Shown: positions 25,043-34,718 of the stretch, in pieces
Layout of the letters: each line of letters begins with the position of its first letter
Numbering within the stretch: the first letter of the stretch is position 1
Assembly (NCBI RefSeq): GCF_001511835.1
Contig: NZ_LN997848.1
Span: forward strand, 1,984,001 to 2,048,000
Source of the DNA: Magnetospirillum sp. XM-1
GTDB lineage: Bacteria; Pseudomonadota; Alphaproteobacteria; Rhodospirillales; Magnetospirillaceae
Length of the DNA stretch: 64,000 nt
Direction of reading: 5' to 3'
Program-made: the position numbers and the translations under genes
The notes under the pieces: generated by a model
The model's database searches: none
What the model was told of the DNA's origin: nothing
Seen by the model: the letters and a program-made list of their open reading frames with translations, nothing else

Positions 25043-26497
25043 TTAATCGTCTGAAATCAATGGCTTGATGGCTGTAAGCAGGCGTTCGAGGGCGTCCTCG
25101 ATGCTCCATCCGGCCAGGTTTCCATAGCCCAGGATCAGTCCCGGCGGGCCTTTTGTGACACGGTGAAAGCCTAAGGGGGCGGGGGCCAGGCCGTGGGCCT
25201 GGGCGGCGCGGGCGGCGGCGTTCTCGTCGCATCCCTCGGGCAGGCGGAGGATGGCGTGCAGCCCGGCCTCGCCGGCGGCGACCGGCAGGCTGGGGCCCAG
25301 GATGCGGGCCGCCGCGTCCAGCAACTGGGTGCGCCGCCGGCCATAGAGGCCGCGCATGCGCCGCAGATGGGCGCCGAAATGCCCCTCGATCATGAAGGCC
25401 GCCATGGCCGCCTGGGTCAGCCCGGCCGGGGCCATGTCGGCAACGCGCCGCGCCGCCACGAAGGCGGGCAGCAGCGCGTGCGGCACCACCAGCCAGCCCA
25501 GGCGCAGGCCGGGAAACATGCTCTTGGAGAAGGTGCCGAGATAGAGCGTGCGCCCCCATCGGTCGAGCCCCTGCAGCGAGGCGGCCTGCTGCCCCCCGTG
25601 GTGAAAGTCGCTGTCGTAATCGTCCTCGATGATCCAGCCGCCCTTGCGCGCCGCCCAGTCGATCAGGGCCAGGCGCCGCGCCAGCGGCATGGTCGCCCCG
25701 GTGGGAAACTGGTGGGACGGCGTGACGCAGGCCAGCCGGGCCTGGGGACAAAGGCGCTCGGCCAGATCGGGGTCGAAGCCGGATTCGTCCACCGGCACCG
25801 CTAAGGCCTTGGCGCCGGCGGCGCGCAGCACGCCCGACAATCCGCCATAGCAGGGGTCTTCCACCAGCACCGGTTCTCCCGGCTCCACCAGCACGCGGGC
25901 CACCAGATCCAGCGCCTGCTGCGAGCCGCCCACCACCATGATCCGGTCGGCGTCGCAGCGCACCGCCCGCGTCCGCCCCACATGCTCGGCGATTGCCCGG
26001 CGCAGCGGCGGGTGGCCCAGGGGATCGATGCCGCACATCAGCTCCACCGGCGGCCGCCGCCACAGCCGCCCCAGCACGCGCCGCCACTCGGCATGGGGAA
26101 AGGCGGCCAGATCGGGCACGCCGGGGGCGAAGGGCCGCGTCGGATCGCGCACCATCAGCATGGGCGGGGTGGCGCTCCAGGCGGCGACCTTGGTTTCGGG
26201 CGGCGGCGGCGGAATGGACGGGCCGGAATCGGCGCGGCCCAGCAGGGGCTGGCGGGCGGCGACGCGGGTGGCCGAACCTTGGCGCGCCTCGGTGAAGCCC
26301 TCGGCCGCCAACTGGTCGTAGGCGGCCAGCACGGTGTTGCGCGCCACGCCCAATTGCGCCGCCAGCGAGCGCGACGAGGGCAGGGCGGCGCCTTCGCCCA
26401 GCCGTCCGTCCAGGACGGCCTCGCGCAGGGCGAGATACAGGCGGCGGTGCAGGGGCTGGCCGCCGTCGTCGGCGGGCAAGGCGAGGGTGAGGGACAT
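25043..26497 (-). CDS. MocR/GabR-family transcriptional regulator
   Basis: 484 residues from the ATG at 26497, with GAGG upstream. N-terminal GntR winged helix (about 15-85: ALREAVLDGRLGEGAALPSSRSLAAQLGVARNTVLAAYDQLAAEGF) and a C-terminal fold-type-I aminotransferase-like domain (about 130-480) with GGSQQALDL, EDDYDSDF and the PLP-lysine site GTFSKSMFPGLRLGW. These regulators bind PLP and often control vitamin B6 or amino-acid genes. It is divergent from a PNPOx-like gene, which fits a PLP-linked target. Confidence 0.92.
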   Translation of the reverse strand: MSLTLALPADDGGQPLHRRLYLALREAVLDGRLGEGAALPSSRSLAAQLGVARNTVLAAYDQLAAEGFTEARQGSATRVAARQPLLGRADSGPSIPPPPPETKVAAWSATPPMLMVRDPTRPFAPGVPDLAAFPHAEWRRVLGRLWRRPPVELMCGIDPLGHPPLRRAIAEHVGRTRAVRCDADRIMVVGGSQQALDLVARVLVEPGEPVLVEDPCYGGLSGVLRAAGAKALAVPVDESGFDPDLAERLCPQARLACVTPSHQFPTGATMPLARRLALIDWAARKGGWIIEDDYDSDFHHGGQQAASLQGLDRWGRTLYLGTFSKSMFPGLRLGWLVVPHALLPAFVAARRVADMAPAGLTQAAMAAFMIEGHFGAHLRRMRGLYGRRRTQLLDAAARILGPSLPVAAGEAGLHAILRLPEGCDENAAARAAQAHGLAPAPLGFHRVTKGPPGLILGYGNLAGWSIEDALERLLTAIKPLISDD

Positions 26498-26592
26498 GGT
26501 GGCCTCGGAAAGTGGCTCTATCACTATAAAAGAACTGGACCTTTTAATGGAACCACCTGTGGCGCAATGTGGACGGGAAAGGAGAACCCGCC
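26498..26592. promoter_or_regulatory. Divergent promoter region, mocR-type gene / PNPOx-like gene
   Basis: This AT-richer 95-bp gap holds TATAAA (26525-26530), which read leftward gives TATAGT as a possible -10, and two GGACC/GGAACC units spaced about 10 bp apart that could be the direct repeats MocR proteins bind. AAAAG...CTTTT flanks one of them. The assignment is tentative. Confidence 0.35.
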
Positions 26593-27204
26593 ATGCTTGC
26601 CTCCACCGAGCGCACCACCTTCCGCCAGCGGCCCCAGCGGGGCAGTTACGATCCCCGCCTGATCGCCGCCATTCTGGACGAGGCGCTTTCCTGCACCGTC
26701 TCCTTCGTCGATGAAGGCCGACCGGTCAGTATACCGACCACCCACTGGCGCATGGGCGATCGGGTGCTGTTCCACGGCGGCCAGGGCTCGCGGCTGGGCA
26801 AGGCCATGGCGGCGGGCGCCGAATTGTGCGTCACCGCCACCCTGGTGGACGGGCTGGTCCTGGCCCGCTCGGCCTTTCACCATTCCATGAATTACCGGTC
26901 GGTCGTGCTGTTCGGCCAGGCCGAGGAGATCACCGACCCGGCGGAGAAGGAGGCGGCCTTCGTCGCCCTGATCGAGAAGCTGATTCCGGGGCGCTATTCC
27001 CAGGTCCGGCCGCCGACGCAAAAGGAACTGGCGGCGACCCGCCTGCTGGCCCTGGCCATTGCCGAAGGCTCGGCCAAGGTGCGCTCCGGCCCGCCGGTGG
27101 ACGACGAGGAGGACATGTCCTGGCCGGTCTGGGCGGGGGTGGTGCCGGTGACGGTGGTGAAGGGCGAGCCCATTGCCGATGGAACCGGTTCGGGCGCATC
27201 TTGA
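26593..27204 (+). CDS. Pyridoxamine 5'-phosphate oxidase-like FMN-binding protein
   Basis: 203 residues from the ATG at 26593, with GGAG eight bases upstream. The split-barrel flavin fold is suggested by RGSYDPRLIAAILDEALSCTVSFVDEGRPVSIPTTHWRMGDRVLFHGGQGSRLGKAM and the HHSMNYRSVVLFGQAEEI strand pair, as in the NimA/PNPOx-related group. It may bind FMN, F420 or heme. It is transcribed away from a MocR-type regulator and is probably its target; the VOC gene follows 18 bp later. Confidence 0.87.
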   Translation: MLASTERTTFRQRPQRGSYDPRLIAAILDEALSCTVSFVDEGRPVSIPTTHWRMGDRVLFHGGQGSRLGKAMAAGAELCVTATLVDGLVLARSAFHHSMNYRSVVLFGQAEEITDPAEKEAAFVALIEKLIPGRYSQVRPPTQKELAATRLLALAIAEGSAKVRSGPPVDDEEDMSWPVWAGVVPVTVVKGEPIADGTGSGAS

Positions 27205-27222
27205 GCCGAAGGAGACTTGCCC

Positions 27223-27648
27223 ATGGAACCACGCATCAGCCTGATCACCCTGGGCGTCGCCGATCTGGAGCGGGCGCGGGCCTTCTACGAGAGGCTGGGC
27301 TGGCGTCGCAAGGTGGCGGCGGCCCAAGGTGTGGCCTTCTTCCAGATGGGCGGCATGGCGCTGTCGCTCTATCCCCGCGCCGAACTGGCCGCCGATGCCC
27401 GCCTGCCGGCCGAGGGCGGCGGCTTTCCCGGTTTCGCCCTGGCCTACAACACGCGAAGCCGGGACGAGGTGGATCGGGTGCTGGCCGAGGCGGTGGCGGC
27501 GGGGGCAACCCTGCTCAAACCCGCCGAGGAGGCGTTCTGGGGCGGCTATTCCGGCTATTTCGCCGATCCCGACGGCTTCGCCTGGGAGGTGGCGTGGAAT
27601 CCGGGATTCGCTTTGGCCGAGGATGGAAGCCTAACGTTGCCGGATTGA
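27223..27648 (+). CDS. VOC-family (glyoxalase/bleomycin-resistance-like) protein
   Basis: 141 residues from the ATG at 27223 with GGAG upstream. Two beta-alpha-beta-beta-beta units: ITLGVADLERARAFYERLGW at the N-terminus and GGYSGYFADPDGFAWEVAWNPGF at the C-terminus, the latter typical of VOC metal or substrate sites. Substrate unknown. Likely co-transcribed with the PNPOx-like gene. Confidence 0.9.
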   Translation: MEPRISLITLGVADLERARAFYERLGWRRKVAAAQGVAFFQMGGMALSLYPRAELAADARLPAEGGGFPGFALAYNTRSRDEVDRVLAEAVAAGATLLKPAEEAFWGGYSGYFADPDGFAWEVAWNPGFALAEDGSLTLPD

Positions 27649-27660
27649 GGTCTCCCATCC

Positions 27661-27720
27661 CGTCATGGCCGGGCTTGACCCGGCCATCCATGGACCCCCG
27701 GATCAAGTCCGGGGGTGACG
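27661..27720. repeat. REP-like double palindrome
   Basis: CATGGCCGGGCTTGACCCGG-type hairpin followed by a CCCCCGGATCAAGTCCGGGGG hairpin, framed by CGTCATG and GTGACG. It fills the space between the VOC gene and rpe, which converge on it. Confidence 0.85.
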
Positions 27721-27756
27721 AAAAGAAAACGTGCCTCGACCTGATGCCGATGGATT

Positions 27757-28398
27757 TCAGCGGCGCAGCGCCGCGATGTTGGCGGCGTAATCCTTGGTCT
27801 TGAACACCGCCGAGCCGGCCACCAGGACGTTGGCGCCGGCGGCCACCACGCGGTGGGCGTTGTCGGCGGTGACGCCGCCGTCCACTTCCAGGTCGATGGG
27901 GCGCGCGCCGATCATCTTCTTGATGCGGGCGATCTTCTCCAACTGGGCCTCGATGAAGCTCTGGCCGCCGAAGCCGGGATTGACGCTCATCACCAGGACG
28001 AGGTCCAGCTTGTCCATGACGTATTCGATGACGTTCTCGGGCGTGGACGGGTTGAGCGACACGCCGGCCTTCTTGCCGAGGCTGCGGATCAGCTGCAGCG
28101 AGCGGTCCAGGTGCTTGTCGGCCTCGGCGTGGACCACGATGATGTCGGCCCCGGCCTTGGCGTAGTCCTCGATATAGGGCTGGGCCGGGTCGATCATCAG
28201 GTGGACGTCGAAGACCTTGGTGGTATAGGGCCGGATGGCCTTGATGATGGCCGGGCCGAAGGTGAGGTTCGGCACGAAATGGCCGTCCATGACGTCGATA
28301 TGCACCCAGTCGCAACCGGCCTCGTCGATGGCCTTGACCTCTTCGCCCAGGCGGGCGAAGTCGGCGGAGAGGATGGAGGGCGCGATCTTGACGGTCAT
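27757..28398 (-). CDS. rpe: Ribulose-phosphate 3-epimerase
   Basis: 213 residues from the ATG at 28398 ([10 protein letters not shown]); the longer frame reads into repeat sequence. TIM barrel with [58 protein letters not shown] and [10 protein letters not shown], which supply the metal ligands and catalytic aspartates. It interconverts ribulose-5-P and xylulose-5-P in the pentose-phosphate and Calvin cycles. Last gene of the leftward glpX-tkt-fba-rpe set, separated from fba by a REP element. Confidence 0.96.
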   Translation of the reverse strand: MTVKIAPSILSADFARLGEEVKAIDEAGCDWVHIDVMDGHFVPNLTFGPAIIKAIRPYTTKVFDVHLMIDPAQPYIEDYAKAGADIIVVHAEADKHLDRSLQLIRSLGKKAGVSLNPSTPENVIEYVMDKLDLVLVMSVNPGFGGQSFIEAQLEKIARIKKMIGARPIDLEVDGGVTADNAHRVVAAGANVLVAGSAVFKTKDYAANIAALRR

Positions 28399-28422
28399 GG
28401 GCTTGGTCCAGTCCTTAAAAAT

Positions 28423-28485
28423 CGTCATGCCCGGACTTGATCCGGGCATCCATGGGGGACCCCCGGGTCAAGCCCGGGGGTGACG
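28423..28485. repeat. REP-like double palindrome
   Basis: CATGCCCGGACTTGATCCGG-type hairpin plus a CCCCCGGGTCAAGCCCGGGGG hairpin between fba and rpe. It could terminate, attenuate or stabilise the shared transcript. Confidence 0.85.
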
Positions 28486-28501
28486 ACATGATAGAGATTG
28501 C

Positions 28502-29566
28502 TCAGTTCACCTTGGGAGCCAGGGCGCCCTTGGCGTACAGCGCGCTCATGTCTTCCAGGCCGATCACCTTGATCTTCGATGCCTGGCCGGCGGTGCCGAA
28601 GGCCTGGTAGCGGCTCTTGCAGACCTCGACCATGGCGGCGATGGAGGGCTTCAGGTAGTCGCGGGGATCGAACTTCTTGGGGTTGTCGTGGAAGTACTTG
28701 CGGATGCAGCCGGTGACGGCCAGACGCAGATCGGTGTCGATGTTGATCTTGCGCACACCGTGCTTGATGCCCTCGACGATTTCCTCGACCGGCACGCCGT
28801 AGGTCTCGCCGAGCGCGCCGCCGTAATCGTTGACGATCTTCAGGAGGTCCTGCGGCACCGAGGAGGAGCCGTGCATCACCAGATGGGTGTTGGGGATGCG
28901 GGCGTGGATTTCCTTGATGCGCTTGATGGCCAGCACCTCGCCCGTCGGCGGACGGGTGAACTTGTAGGCGCCGTGGCTGGTGCCGATGGCGATGGCCAGC
29001 GCGTCCACCTTGGTGGCCTTGACGAATTCGGCGGCCTCGTCCGGGTCGGTCAGCAGCTGGGAATGGTCCAGCTTGCCCTCGGCGCCGATGCCGTCTTCCT
29101 TGCCGGCGGTGCCGGTTTCCAGCGAGCCCAGGCAGCCCAGCTCACCCTCGACCGAGACGCCGCAGGCATGCGCGATGTCGACCACCTGCTTGGTGACGGC
29201 GACGTTGTAGTCCCAATCGGACGGGGTCTTGCCGTCTTCCTTGAGCGAGCCGTCCATCATCACCGAGGAGAAGCCGGACTGGATGGCGCGCACGTTGACC
29301 GCCGGGCTGGTGCCGTGGTCCTGGTGCATGCAGACCGGGATCTGCGGATAGGCTTCGATCGCGGCCAGGATCAGGTGGCGCAGGAAGGGCTCGCCGGCGT
29401 ATTTGCGGGCACCGGCCGAGGCCTGGAGGATGACCGGCGAATCGGTGGCGGAGGCCGCCTCCATGATCGCCTTGACCTGCTCCATGTTGTTCACGTTGAA
29501 GGCGGGAATGCCGTAGCCGTTCTCGGCCGCGTGGTCGAGGAGCTGGCGCATCGAAACGAGGGACAT
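28502..29566 (-). CDS. fba: Class II fructose-bisphosphate aldolase, Calvin-cycle type
   Basis: 354 residues. VCMHQDHG holds a zinc-ligand histidine, and [48 protein letters not shown] and [11 protein letters not shown] are class II aldolase signatures. The subtype looks like the CbbA group. It joins DHAP with GAP or E4P. It lies between tkt and rpe, which fits a carbon-fixation/pentose-phosphate role. Confidence 0.96.
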   Translation of the reverse strand: MSLVSMRQLLDHAAENGYGIPAFNVNNMEQVKAIMEAASATDSPVILQASAGARKYAGEPFLRHLILAAIEAYPQIPVCMHQDHGTSPAVNVRAIQSGFSSVMMDGSLKEDGKTPSDWDYNVAVTKQVVDIAHACGVSVEGELGCLGSLETGTAGKEDGIGAEGKLDHSQLLTDPDEAAEFVKATKVDALAIAIGTSHGAYKFTRPPTGEVLAIKRIKEIHARIPNTHLVMHGSSSVPQDLLKIVNDYGGALGETYGVPVEEIVEGIKHGVRKINIDTDLRLAVTGCIRKYFHDNPKKFDPRDYLKPSIAAMVEVCKSRYQAFGTAGQASKIKVIGLEDMSALYAKGALAPKVN

Positions 29567-29605
29567 CTTGACTACTCTCCTTCCTGGCGTATTCAGGTCC
29601 GCTTC

Positions 29606-31576
29606 TTACAGGCGGGCCAGCGCGGCTTCAGCCACCTTGGCGGCGGTGATGCCGAAATGCTCGTAAAGCTTCTCGGCGGGCGCCGAGGCTCCGAAGCCGT
29701 TCATGCCGATGACTGCGCCGTTCTCGCCGGTCCAGCGCTCCCACCCGAAGGTGCCCAGCGCCTCGACGGCGACCCGCACGGTGCCCTCACCCAACACCGA
29801 AGAACGATACTCCTTCGGCTGGCGTTCGAACAGTTCCCAGCAGGGCATGGACACCACGGCGGCCGCGATGCCCTTGTCGGCCAGCAGCTTCTGGGCGTCC
29901 ATGGCGAGAGAGACTTCCGAGCCGGTGGCGATCAGGGTCACCTGCCGCTTGCCTTTCGCCTCGGAGAGCACGTAGGCGCCCTTGGCGGTCAGGTTCTCGT
30001 CGGTGTGGGTGGTGCGCAAGCACGGCAGGTTCTGGCGCGACAGGGCGAAGACGCTGGGGCCGGTGGCGTTTTCCAGGGCGGCCTCGTAGGCCTCCATGGT
30101 CTCCACCGGATCGGCGGGGCGGAACACCAGCACGTTGGGGGTGGCGCGCAGCGCCGACAGGGTCTCGATGGGCTGGTGGGTGGGGCCGTCCTCGCCGAGA
30201 CCGATGGAATCGTGGGTCAGCACGTAGAGCACCCGCTGGTCCATCATGGCGCTCATGCGCAGCGCCGGCCACAGGTAGTTGGCGAAGATCAGGAAGGTGC
30301 CGCCATAGGGGATGAAGCCCCCATGCAAGCTGAGGCCGTTCATGATCGCCGCCATGCCGTGCTCGCGCACGCCGTAATGGATGTAGCGGCCCGAGAAGTC
30401 GCGGGCGCTCACCGGCTTGGTGGCCTTGGTGATGGTGAGATTCGAGTGGGTGAGGTCGGCCGAGCCGCCGATCATCTCGGGGATGACGGGGGTCAGGGCT
30501 TCGAGGACTTCCTGGCTGGCCTTGCGGGTGGCCCATTTGGGCTGTTCGGCCGAGACCTTCTTCTTGAAGTCGGAGACCGCCTGCTTCCACGCTTCCGGCA
30601 GCTGGCCGGCATTGGTGCGCAGGAACTCGGCCTTGGCGCCATAGGCGTTGAAGCGCTTCTCCCACTCGGCGCGGGCGGCGGCGCCCTTGGTGCCGGCGGC
30701 GCGCCAGGCGCCCAGCACGTCGGCGGGAATCTCGAAGGGCGCGTGCGGCCAGTCGAGCTTGGCTCGCGCGCCGGCGATCTCTTCGGCGCCCAGGGGGGCG
30801 CCGTGGGTCTTCTCGCTGCCCGCCTTGGTGGGGGCGCCGTAGCCGATGGTGGTCTTGCAGGCGATCAGGCTGGGCTGGCCGGACTTTTGCGCCGCGGCGA
30901 TGGCCTGGGCGATGGCTTCCGGGTCATGGCCGTCGACGCGGCAAACATCCCAGTTGGAGGCCTGGAAACGGGCCAGCTGGTCGTCGGAGGTGGAGACCGA
31001 GGTGTCGCCGTCGATGCAGATGTGGTTGTCGTCCCACAGCACGATCAGCTTGGACAGGTTCCACACGCCGGCCAGCGAGATGGCCTCCTGGCTGATGCCC
31101 TCCATCAGGCAGCCGTCGCCGGCGATGACGTAGGTGAAGTGGTCGACGATGCCGTCGCCGTGCCGCGCGGCGGCCAGCTTCTCGGCCAGCGCGAAGCCCA
31201 CGGCGTTGGCGATGCCCTGGCCCAGCGGGCCGGTGGTGGTCTCGGCGATGGCGACGTGGCCGAATTCCGGATGGCCGGCGGTGCGGTAGCCCATCTGGCG
31301 GAAGTTCTTGATCTGCTCGATATCGGACAGATCGTCGAAGCCGGTCAGGTAGCCCAGCGCGTAGAGCAGCATGGAGCCGTGGCCCGCCGACAGGATGAAG
31401 CGGTCGCGGTCGGCCCATTTGGGGGCCTTGGCGTCGTACTTCAGGAAGCGGGTGAACAGCACGGTGGCCACGTCGGCCATGCCCATGGGCATGCCGGGAT
31501 GGCCCGATTTGGACTTCTCGATGGCGTCCATGGTCAGGAAGCGGATGGCGTTTGCCATAGCGGCGTGGGTGGTCAT
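29606..31576 (-). CDS. tkt: Transketolase
   Basis: 656 residues from the ATG at 31576 (MTTHAAMANAIRFL). TPP-binding GDGCLMEG...WDDNHICIDG, SGHPGMPMG near the start, a pyrimidine domain with GVREHGMAAIMNGLSLHG, and the C-terminal domain. It moves two-carbon units in the pentose-phosphate and Calvin cycles. 30-bp gap from glpX, same transcript. Confidence 0.97.
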   Translation of the reverse strand: MTTHAAMANAIRFLTMDAIEKSKSGHPGMPMGMADVATVLFTRFLKYDAKAPKWADRDRFILSAGHGSMLLYALGYLTGFDDLSDIEQIKNFRQMGYRTAGHPEFGHVAIAETTTGPLGQGIANAVGFALAEKLAAARHGDGIVDHFTYVIAGDGCLMEGISQEAISLAGVWNLSKLIVLWDDNHICIDGDTSVSTSDDQLARFQASNWDVCRVDGHDPEAIAQAIAAAQKSGQPSLIACKTTIGYGAPTKAGSEKTHGAPLGAEEIAGARAKLDWPHAPFEIPADVLGAWRAAGTKGAAARAEWEKRFNAYGAKAEFLRTNAGQLPEAWKQAVSDFKKKVSAEQPKWATRKASQEVLEALTPVIPEMIGGSADLTHSNLTITKATKPVSARDFSGRYIHYGVREHGMAAIMNGLSLHGGFIPYGGTFLIFANYLWPALRMSAMMDQRVLYVLTHDSIGLGEDGPTHQPIETLSALRATPNVLVFRPADPVETMEAYEAALENATGPSVFALSRQNLPCLRTTHTDENLTAKGAYVLSEAKGKRQVTLIATGSEVSLAMDAQKLLADKGIAAAVVSMPCWELFERQPKEYRSSVLGEGTVRVAVEALGTFGWERWTGENGAVIGMNGFGASAPAEKLYEHFGITAAKVAEAALARL

Positions 31577-31607
31577 CGAGGAGTCCTTAAAGGTGTGAAG
31601 GTTCAAG

Positions 31608-32570
31608 TCAGGCGCGGCGGTGCCACGAGGTCAGCATCTGGCGCGGCCCGGCGGCCCCGCCGATCATCATGGTCTGGGTCTTTTCCAATTCGCGGGTGCG
31701 TTCGACGCCTTCGAGCAGCAGCCCGGTGGTGATGCCGGTGGCGCAGAACATCACGTCGTCGGAGCGCACCATCTCGTCGAGACGGTACCAGCGGGTGAGG
31801 TCCATGCCGGCATCCTCGACCGCGGCGGCTTCGGTGGCCAGCTGGGGATCGATGCGGCCCAGGAACTCGCCGCCCATGGCGCGGATGGCGATGGCCGACA
31901 ACAGGCCTTCCGGCGTGCCGCCGGTACCCATCAGGGCGTCGATGCCGGAATTGGGGATGGCCGCCATCAGGGCCCCCGCCACGTCGCCCGCCGGATAGAG
32001 GGCGACGCGGGCGCCGGCGTTGTGGATGGCGTTGACCAGCGCCTTGTGGCGCGGCTTCTCGATGACATAGACGGTCATGTCCTCGATGGGCTTGTTCAGC
32101 GCGGCGGACAATTGCGCCAGGCGCTCGGCCACCGGGGCCTGGGGGTCGATCTTGCCTTTGGCGGCGGGCGGCGCGGCCAGCTTTTCCATGTAGCGGGCCG
32201 GAGCCGGATCGAACAGGGTGCCGTGGGGGGCCATGGCCACCACCGCCATGGCGTTGGTCATGCCCTTGGCCAGGAACGAGGTGCCCTCCAGCGGGTCCAC
32301 CACCAGGTCCCAGGCGGGTGCACCGCTCTGCCCGCCGAAGCGCTGGCCGTGATAGAGCATGGCGATCTCGTCCATGGGCCCTTCGCCCACCAGCATCCGG
32401 GCGTCCAGGTTCAGGCTCTGCAGCTCGGTCTGCATGGCCGACACGGCGGCGTCGTCGGCCAGCGCCTTGTCGCCGCGCCCGATCCAGGCATAGGCGGCCC
32501 GCGCCGCACCTTCCGTGGCGCGGCGAAGCTCATAGACTCTGACGGTGCCGGTCTGTCGCTGTTCGGTCAT
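31608..32570 (-). CDS. glpX: Fructose-1,6-bisphosphatase, class II (GlpX)
   Basis: 320 residues. GRGDKALADDAAVSAM, GEGPMDEIAMLYHG, DLVVDPLEGTSF and GTGGTPEGLLSAIAIRAMGGE are the GlpX metal and substrate motifs. First gene of the sugar-phosphate cluster. It makes fructose-6-P for gluconeogenesis and RuBP regeneration, and may also act on sedoheptulose bisphosphate. Confidence 0.96.
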   Translation of the reverse strand: MTEQRQTGTVRVYELRRATEGAARAAYAWIGRGDKALADDAAVSAMQTELQSLNLDARMLVGEGPMDEIAMLYHGQRFGGQSGAPAWDLVVDPLEGTSFLAKGMTNAMAVVAMAPHGTLFDPAPARYMEKLAAPPAAKGKIDPQAPVAERLAQLSAALNKPIEDMTVYVIEKPRHKALVNAIHNAGARVALYPAGDVAGALMAAIPNSGIDALMGTGGTPEGLLSAIAIRAMGGEFLGRIDPQLATEAAAVEDAGMDLTRWYRLDEMVRSDDVMFCATGITTGLLLEGVERTRELEKTQTMMIGGAAGPRQMLTSWHRRA

Positions 32571-32697
32571 CGGCCGTTTCCAATTTCCGGTGAGGTGTTT
32601 TGGCCGATAGTGGGGGGCCGGGTCAAGCGAAGGAACACCCGTTCGGACCGATCCGCAAGATTCTTGTGGATAGGTGCCATGCCACCCGGATGGGGGG

Positions 32698-33279
32698 CTA
32701 GCGGAAATCCTTCGCCAAGGCCGCCATCATGGCCGGCGGCAGCACCGCCATGTGGGCATAGGCGGGATGGGCGACGGTGAACACCGCCCGGGCGCCGGGG
32801 CGGCGGAATCGCTCGATCTGGGGGGGCGTAAAGGGAAAATGCAGGAAGTGGACGGCCGAGGTCTTGCCCTCGGCGGTGGTGCGTTCGACGTCATATTCGG
32901 GGCAGGCGGCGATGGCCTCGCCATCCACCTCCAGCGCGATCAGCTCCTCGATGCCGCCCAGGACGGACAGCGCCCGGTGGCGCTGTCTTTCGTCGTCGAT
33001 CTCGATCATCAGGGTGGCCACCAGTTCATGGCCGTTGGGGATCAGGGAGTTGTAGGCCTCCAACTCGCCCTCCAGCTGGGCCGCGCCGCCCTTCTCGGCG
33101 CGCAGCATCTCGTGAATCTGATACAGCATGGTGTCGCGGCATTCGAAGAACACCGTGACATAGGGCCCTACCGACAGGCGGCGGTCGCGCTTAATGGCGA
33201 TGATGGCGCTTCGGGTCTGGGGCCTGACCCTTTCATAGGCGTCTAGCGGCAGGATGTCGGTGGGTGTGATGGCGGTCAT
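32698..33279 (-). CDS. DUF3501 protein
   Basis: 193 residues, ATG overlapping the upstream Fe-S gene stop by 4 bp. It follows the DUF3501 pattern: LPLDAYERVRPQTRSAIIAIKRDRRLSVGPYVTVFFEC, then YQIHEMLRAEKGG and ELEAYNSLIPNGHELVATLMIE. No catalytic motif is known. The family recurs with rubrerythrin and a heterodisulfide-reductase-like Fe-S protein, as here, suggesting a shared peroxide or redox role. Confidence 0.9.
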   Translation of the reverse strand: MTAITPTDILPLDAYERVRPQTRSAIIAIKRDRRLSVGPYVTVFFECRDTMLYQIHEMLRAEKGGAAQLEGELEAYNSLIPNGHELVATLMIEIDDERQRHRALSVLGGIEELIALEVDGEAIAACPEYDVERTTAEGKTSAVHFLHFPFTPPQIERFRRPGARAVFTVAHPAYAHMAVLPPAMMAALAKDFR

Positions 33280-34625
33280 GGGGAATCTCCCGTCAAGCCA
33301 TAGGCGGCGGCGAAAATCTCGATGGGATGGCGGGACGATTTGAGGCGCGAAGCGGGATCGATCCCCTCGATGCCCTGGGCCACATGGGCGCCTGCCAGCG
33401 GGCATTCGGCGGCCAGATGGCCGCAGCCGCTGTCGGCGGCCTGGCGGGCGGCGGGCTTGCCCACCTTGAGCGCCACCGGGAAGTTCCCGGTCTTGATCCC
33501 CCACGAGCCGCCATGGCCCGAGCAGCGCTCGATCACCTTGACCGGCGTGTCGGGAATCAGGCGCAGCAGCTCGGCCCCCTTGGCCCCGACGTTCTGGGCG
33601 CGGGCGTGGCAGGACAGGTGCAGCACCACGCCGTCGGAGACCGGCGCCAGGCCGGGGGCGAGGCCTTCCTTGCGGGCGATGTCGACCACGTATTCGGTGA
33701 TGTCCCAGGTGGAGGCGGCCAGCCGCTTCACTGCCTCGTCGCCGGGCTCGATCAGCGGCCATTCCACCTTCAGCATCAGGGCGCAGGACGGCACCAGGGC
33801 GACCACGTCCCAGCCCTTGTCGATCCACTCGCCCAACGAACGGGCGATGGTGCGGGCCTTGCGCGCCACCTCGTCCATCTCGCCGTGCTCCAGTTGCGGC
33901 ATGCCGCAGCACTCGGGATAGACCAGCTCGGTGGCGACGCCGTTATGGGCCAGCACGGCGCGGGCGGCCGAGCCGATATCGGGGTTGTTGTAGTTGCCGA
34001 AGCAGGTGGCGAAGATCACCGCCTTGCGCCCCAAGGCGGGGGCCGATTGGTTGACGGATGGCGCCCCGGTCCTGGCCCGCTTCTCCAGGGTGTCGGCGTG
34101 ATAGAGCGGCAGGTCGGCGTCGGGATGGATGCCGGCGGCGAATTTGAGGATCGGCCGGGTCAGGCGGTTGCCGCGCCTGGTCGCCCAGTTGGCCAAGGCC
34201 GGCGCAAGGGCGGCAAGGCGGCCGTTGCGGTCGGTCCTGGTCAGTTGGCGGGCGACGAAGGGCGTCTTTCCCCGTGCCGTCTCCATGGCCCGGTAGCGCA
34301 CCATCAGATGGGGGATGTCCAGGTCGAATGCGTGCGGCGGCACATAGGGACACTTGGTCATGAAGCACATGTCGCAGAGCGTGCAGGCGTCCACCACGGG
34401 TTTGAGCGCCGGGGTGGGGACGCCCGCCAGCTCGGCGTCGCCCGCCGCGTCGATCAGGTCGAACAGGCGGGGGAAGGAATCGCACAGGTTGAAGCAGCGG
34501 CGGCAGCCGTGGCAGATCTCGAACTGGCGGCGCAGCTCGGCCTCCACCTTGGCCGGGTCCAGGTAATCGGGATTGCGCCAGTCGTGGGCGTGGCGGGTGG
34601 GGGCTTCCAGGCTGCCTTCGCGCAT
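33276..34625 (-). CDS. Heterodisulfide-reductase-like Fe-S oxidoreductase
   Basis: 449 residues. Two ferredoxin-type cluster motifs ([15 protein letters not shown] near 38-52; [14 protein letters not shown] near 82-95) and two CCG-type domains (CFGNY...[17 protein letters not shown]...[10 protein letters not shown]). Layout as in GlpC and HdrB/D relatives. It probably passes electrons between a donor and rubrerythrin or a membrane carrier. Middle gene of the rubrerythrin/Fe-S/DUF3501 triad. Confidence 0.9.
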   Translation of the reverse strand: MREGSLEAPTRHAHDWRNPDYLDPAKVEAELRRQFEICHGCRRCFNLCDSFPRLFDLIDAAGDAELAGVPTPALKPVVDACTLCDMCFMTKCPYVPPHAFDLDIPHLMVRYRAMETARGKTPFVARQLTRTDRNGRLAALAPALANWATRRGNRLTRPILKFAAGIHPDADLPLYHADTLEKRARTGAPSVNQSAPALGRKAVIFATCFGNYNNPDIGSAARAVLAHNGVATELVYPECCGMPQLEHGEMDEVARKARTIARSLGEWIDKGWDVVALVPSCALMLKVEWPLIEPGDEAVKRLAASTWDITEYVVDIARKEGLAPGLAPVSDGVVLHLSCHARAQNVGAKGAELLRLIPDTPVKVIERCSGHGGSWGIKTGNFPVALKVGKPAARQAADSGCGHLAAECPLAGAHVAQGIEGIDPASRLKSSRHPIEIFAAAYGLTGDSP

Positions 34626-34662
34626 GATCGTCCTCCCTGACGGTGATGCGGCCGGGACGGCC

Positions 34663-34695
34663 GCGCTCCAAGGAACGTCGTCGTCTTTGGAGCGC
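34663..34695. repeat. Inverted repeat between rubrerythrin and Fe-S gene
   Basis: GCGCTCCAA and TTGGAGCGC form a perfect 9-bp stem with a 15-nt loop, followed by a second small GCGGGCA/TGCCCGC hairpin. It looks like a dispersed intergenic element or an mRNA-processing hairpin. No T-tract. Confidence 0.7.
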
Positions 34696-34718
34696 GGGCA
34701 TCCTGCCCGCAGGGGGCG

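Noticed and set aside
27649..27756. Coding sequence extending the VOC gene or rpe
   Set aside because: The space is filled by a REP-like palindrome and frames across it are interrupted or nonsensical.
28688..31732. Open frame of about 1000 codons on the plus strand over fba and tkt
   Set aside because: Shadow of the minus-strand aldolase and transketolase genes; no recognisable protein features.
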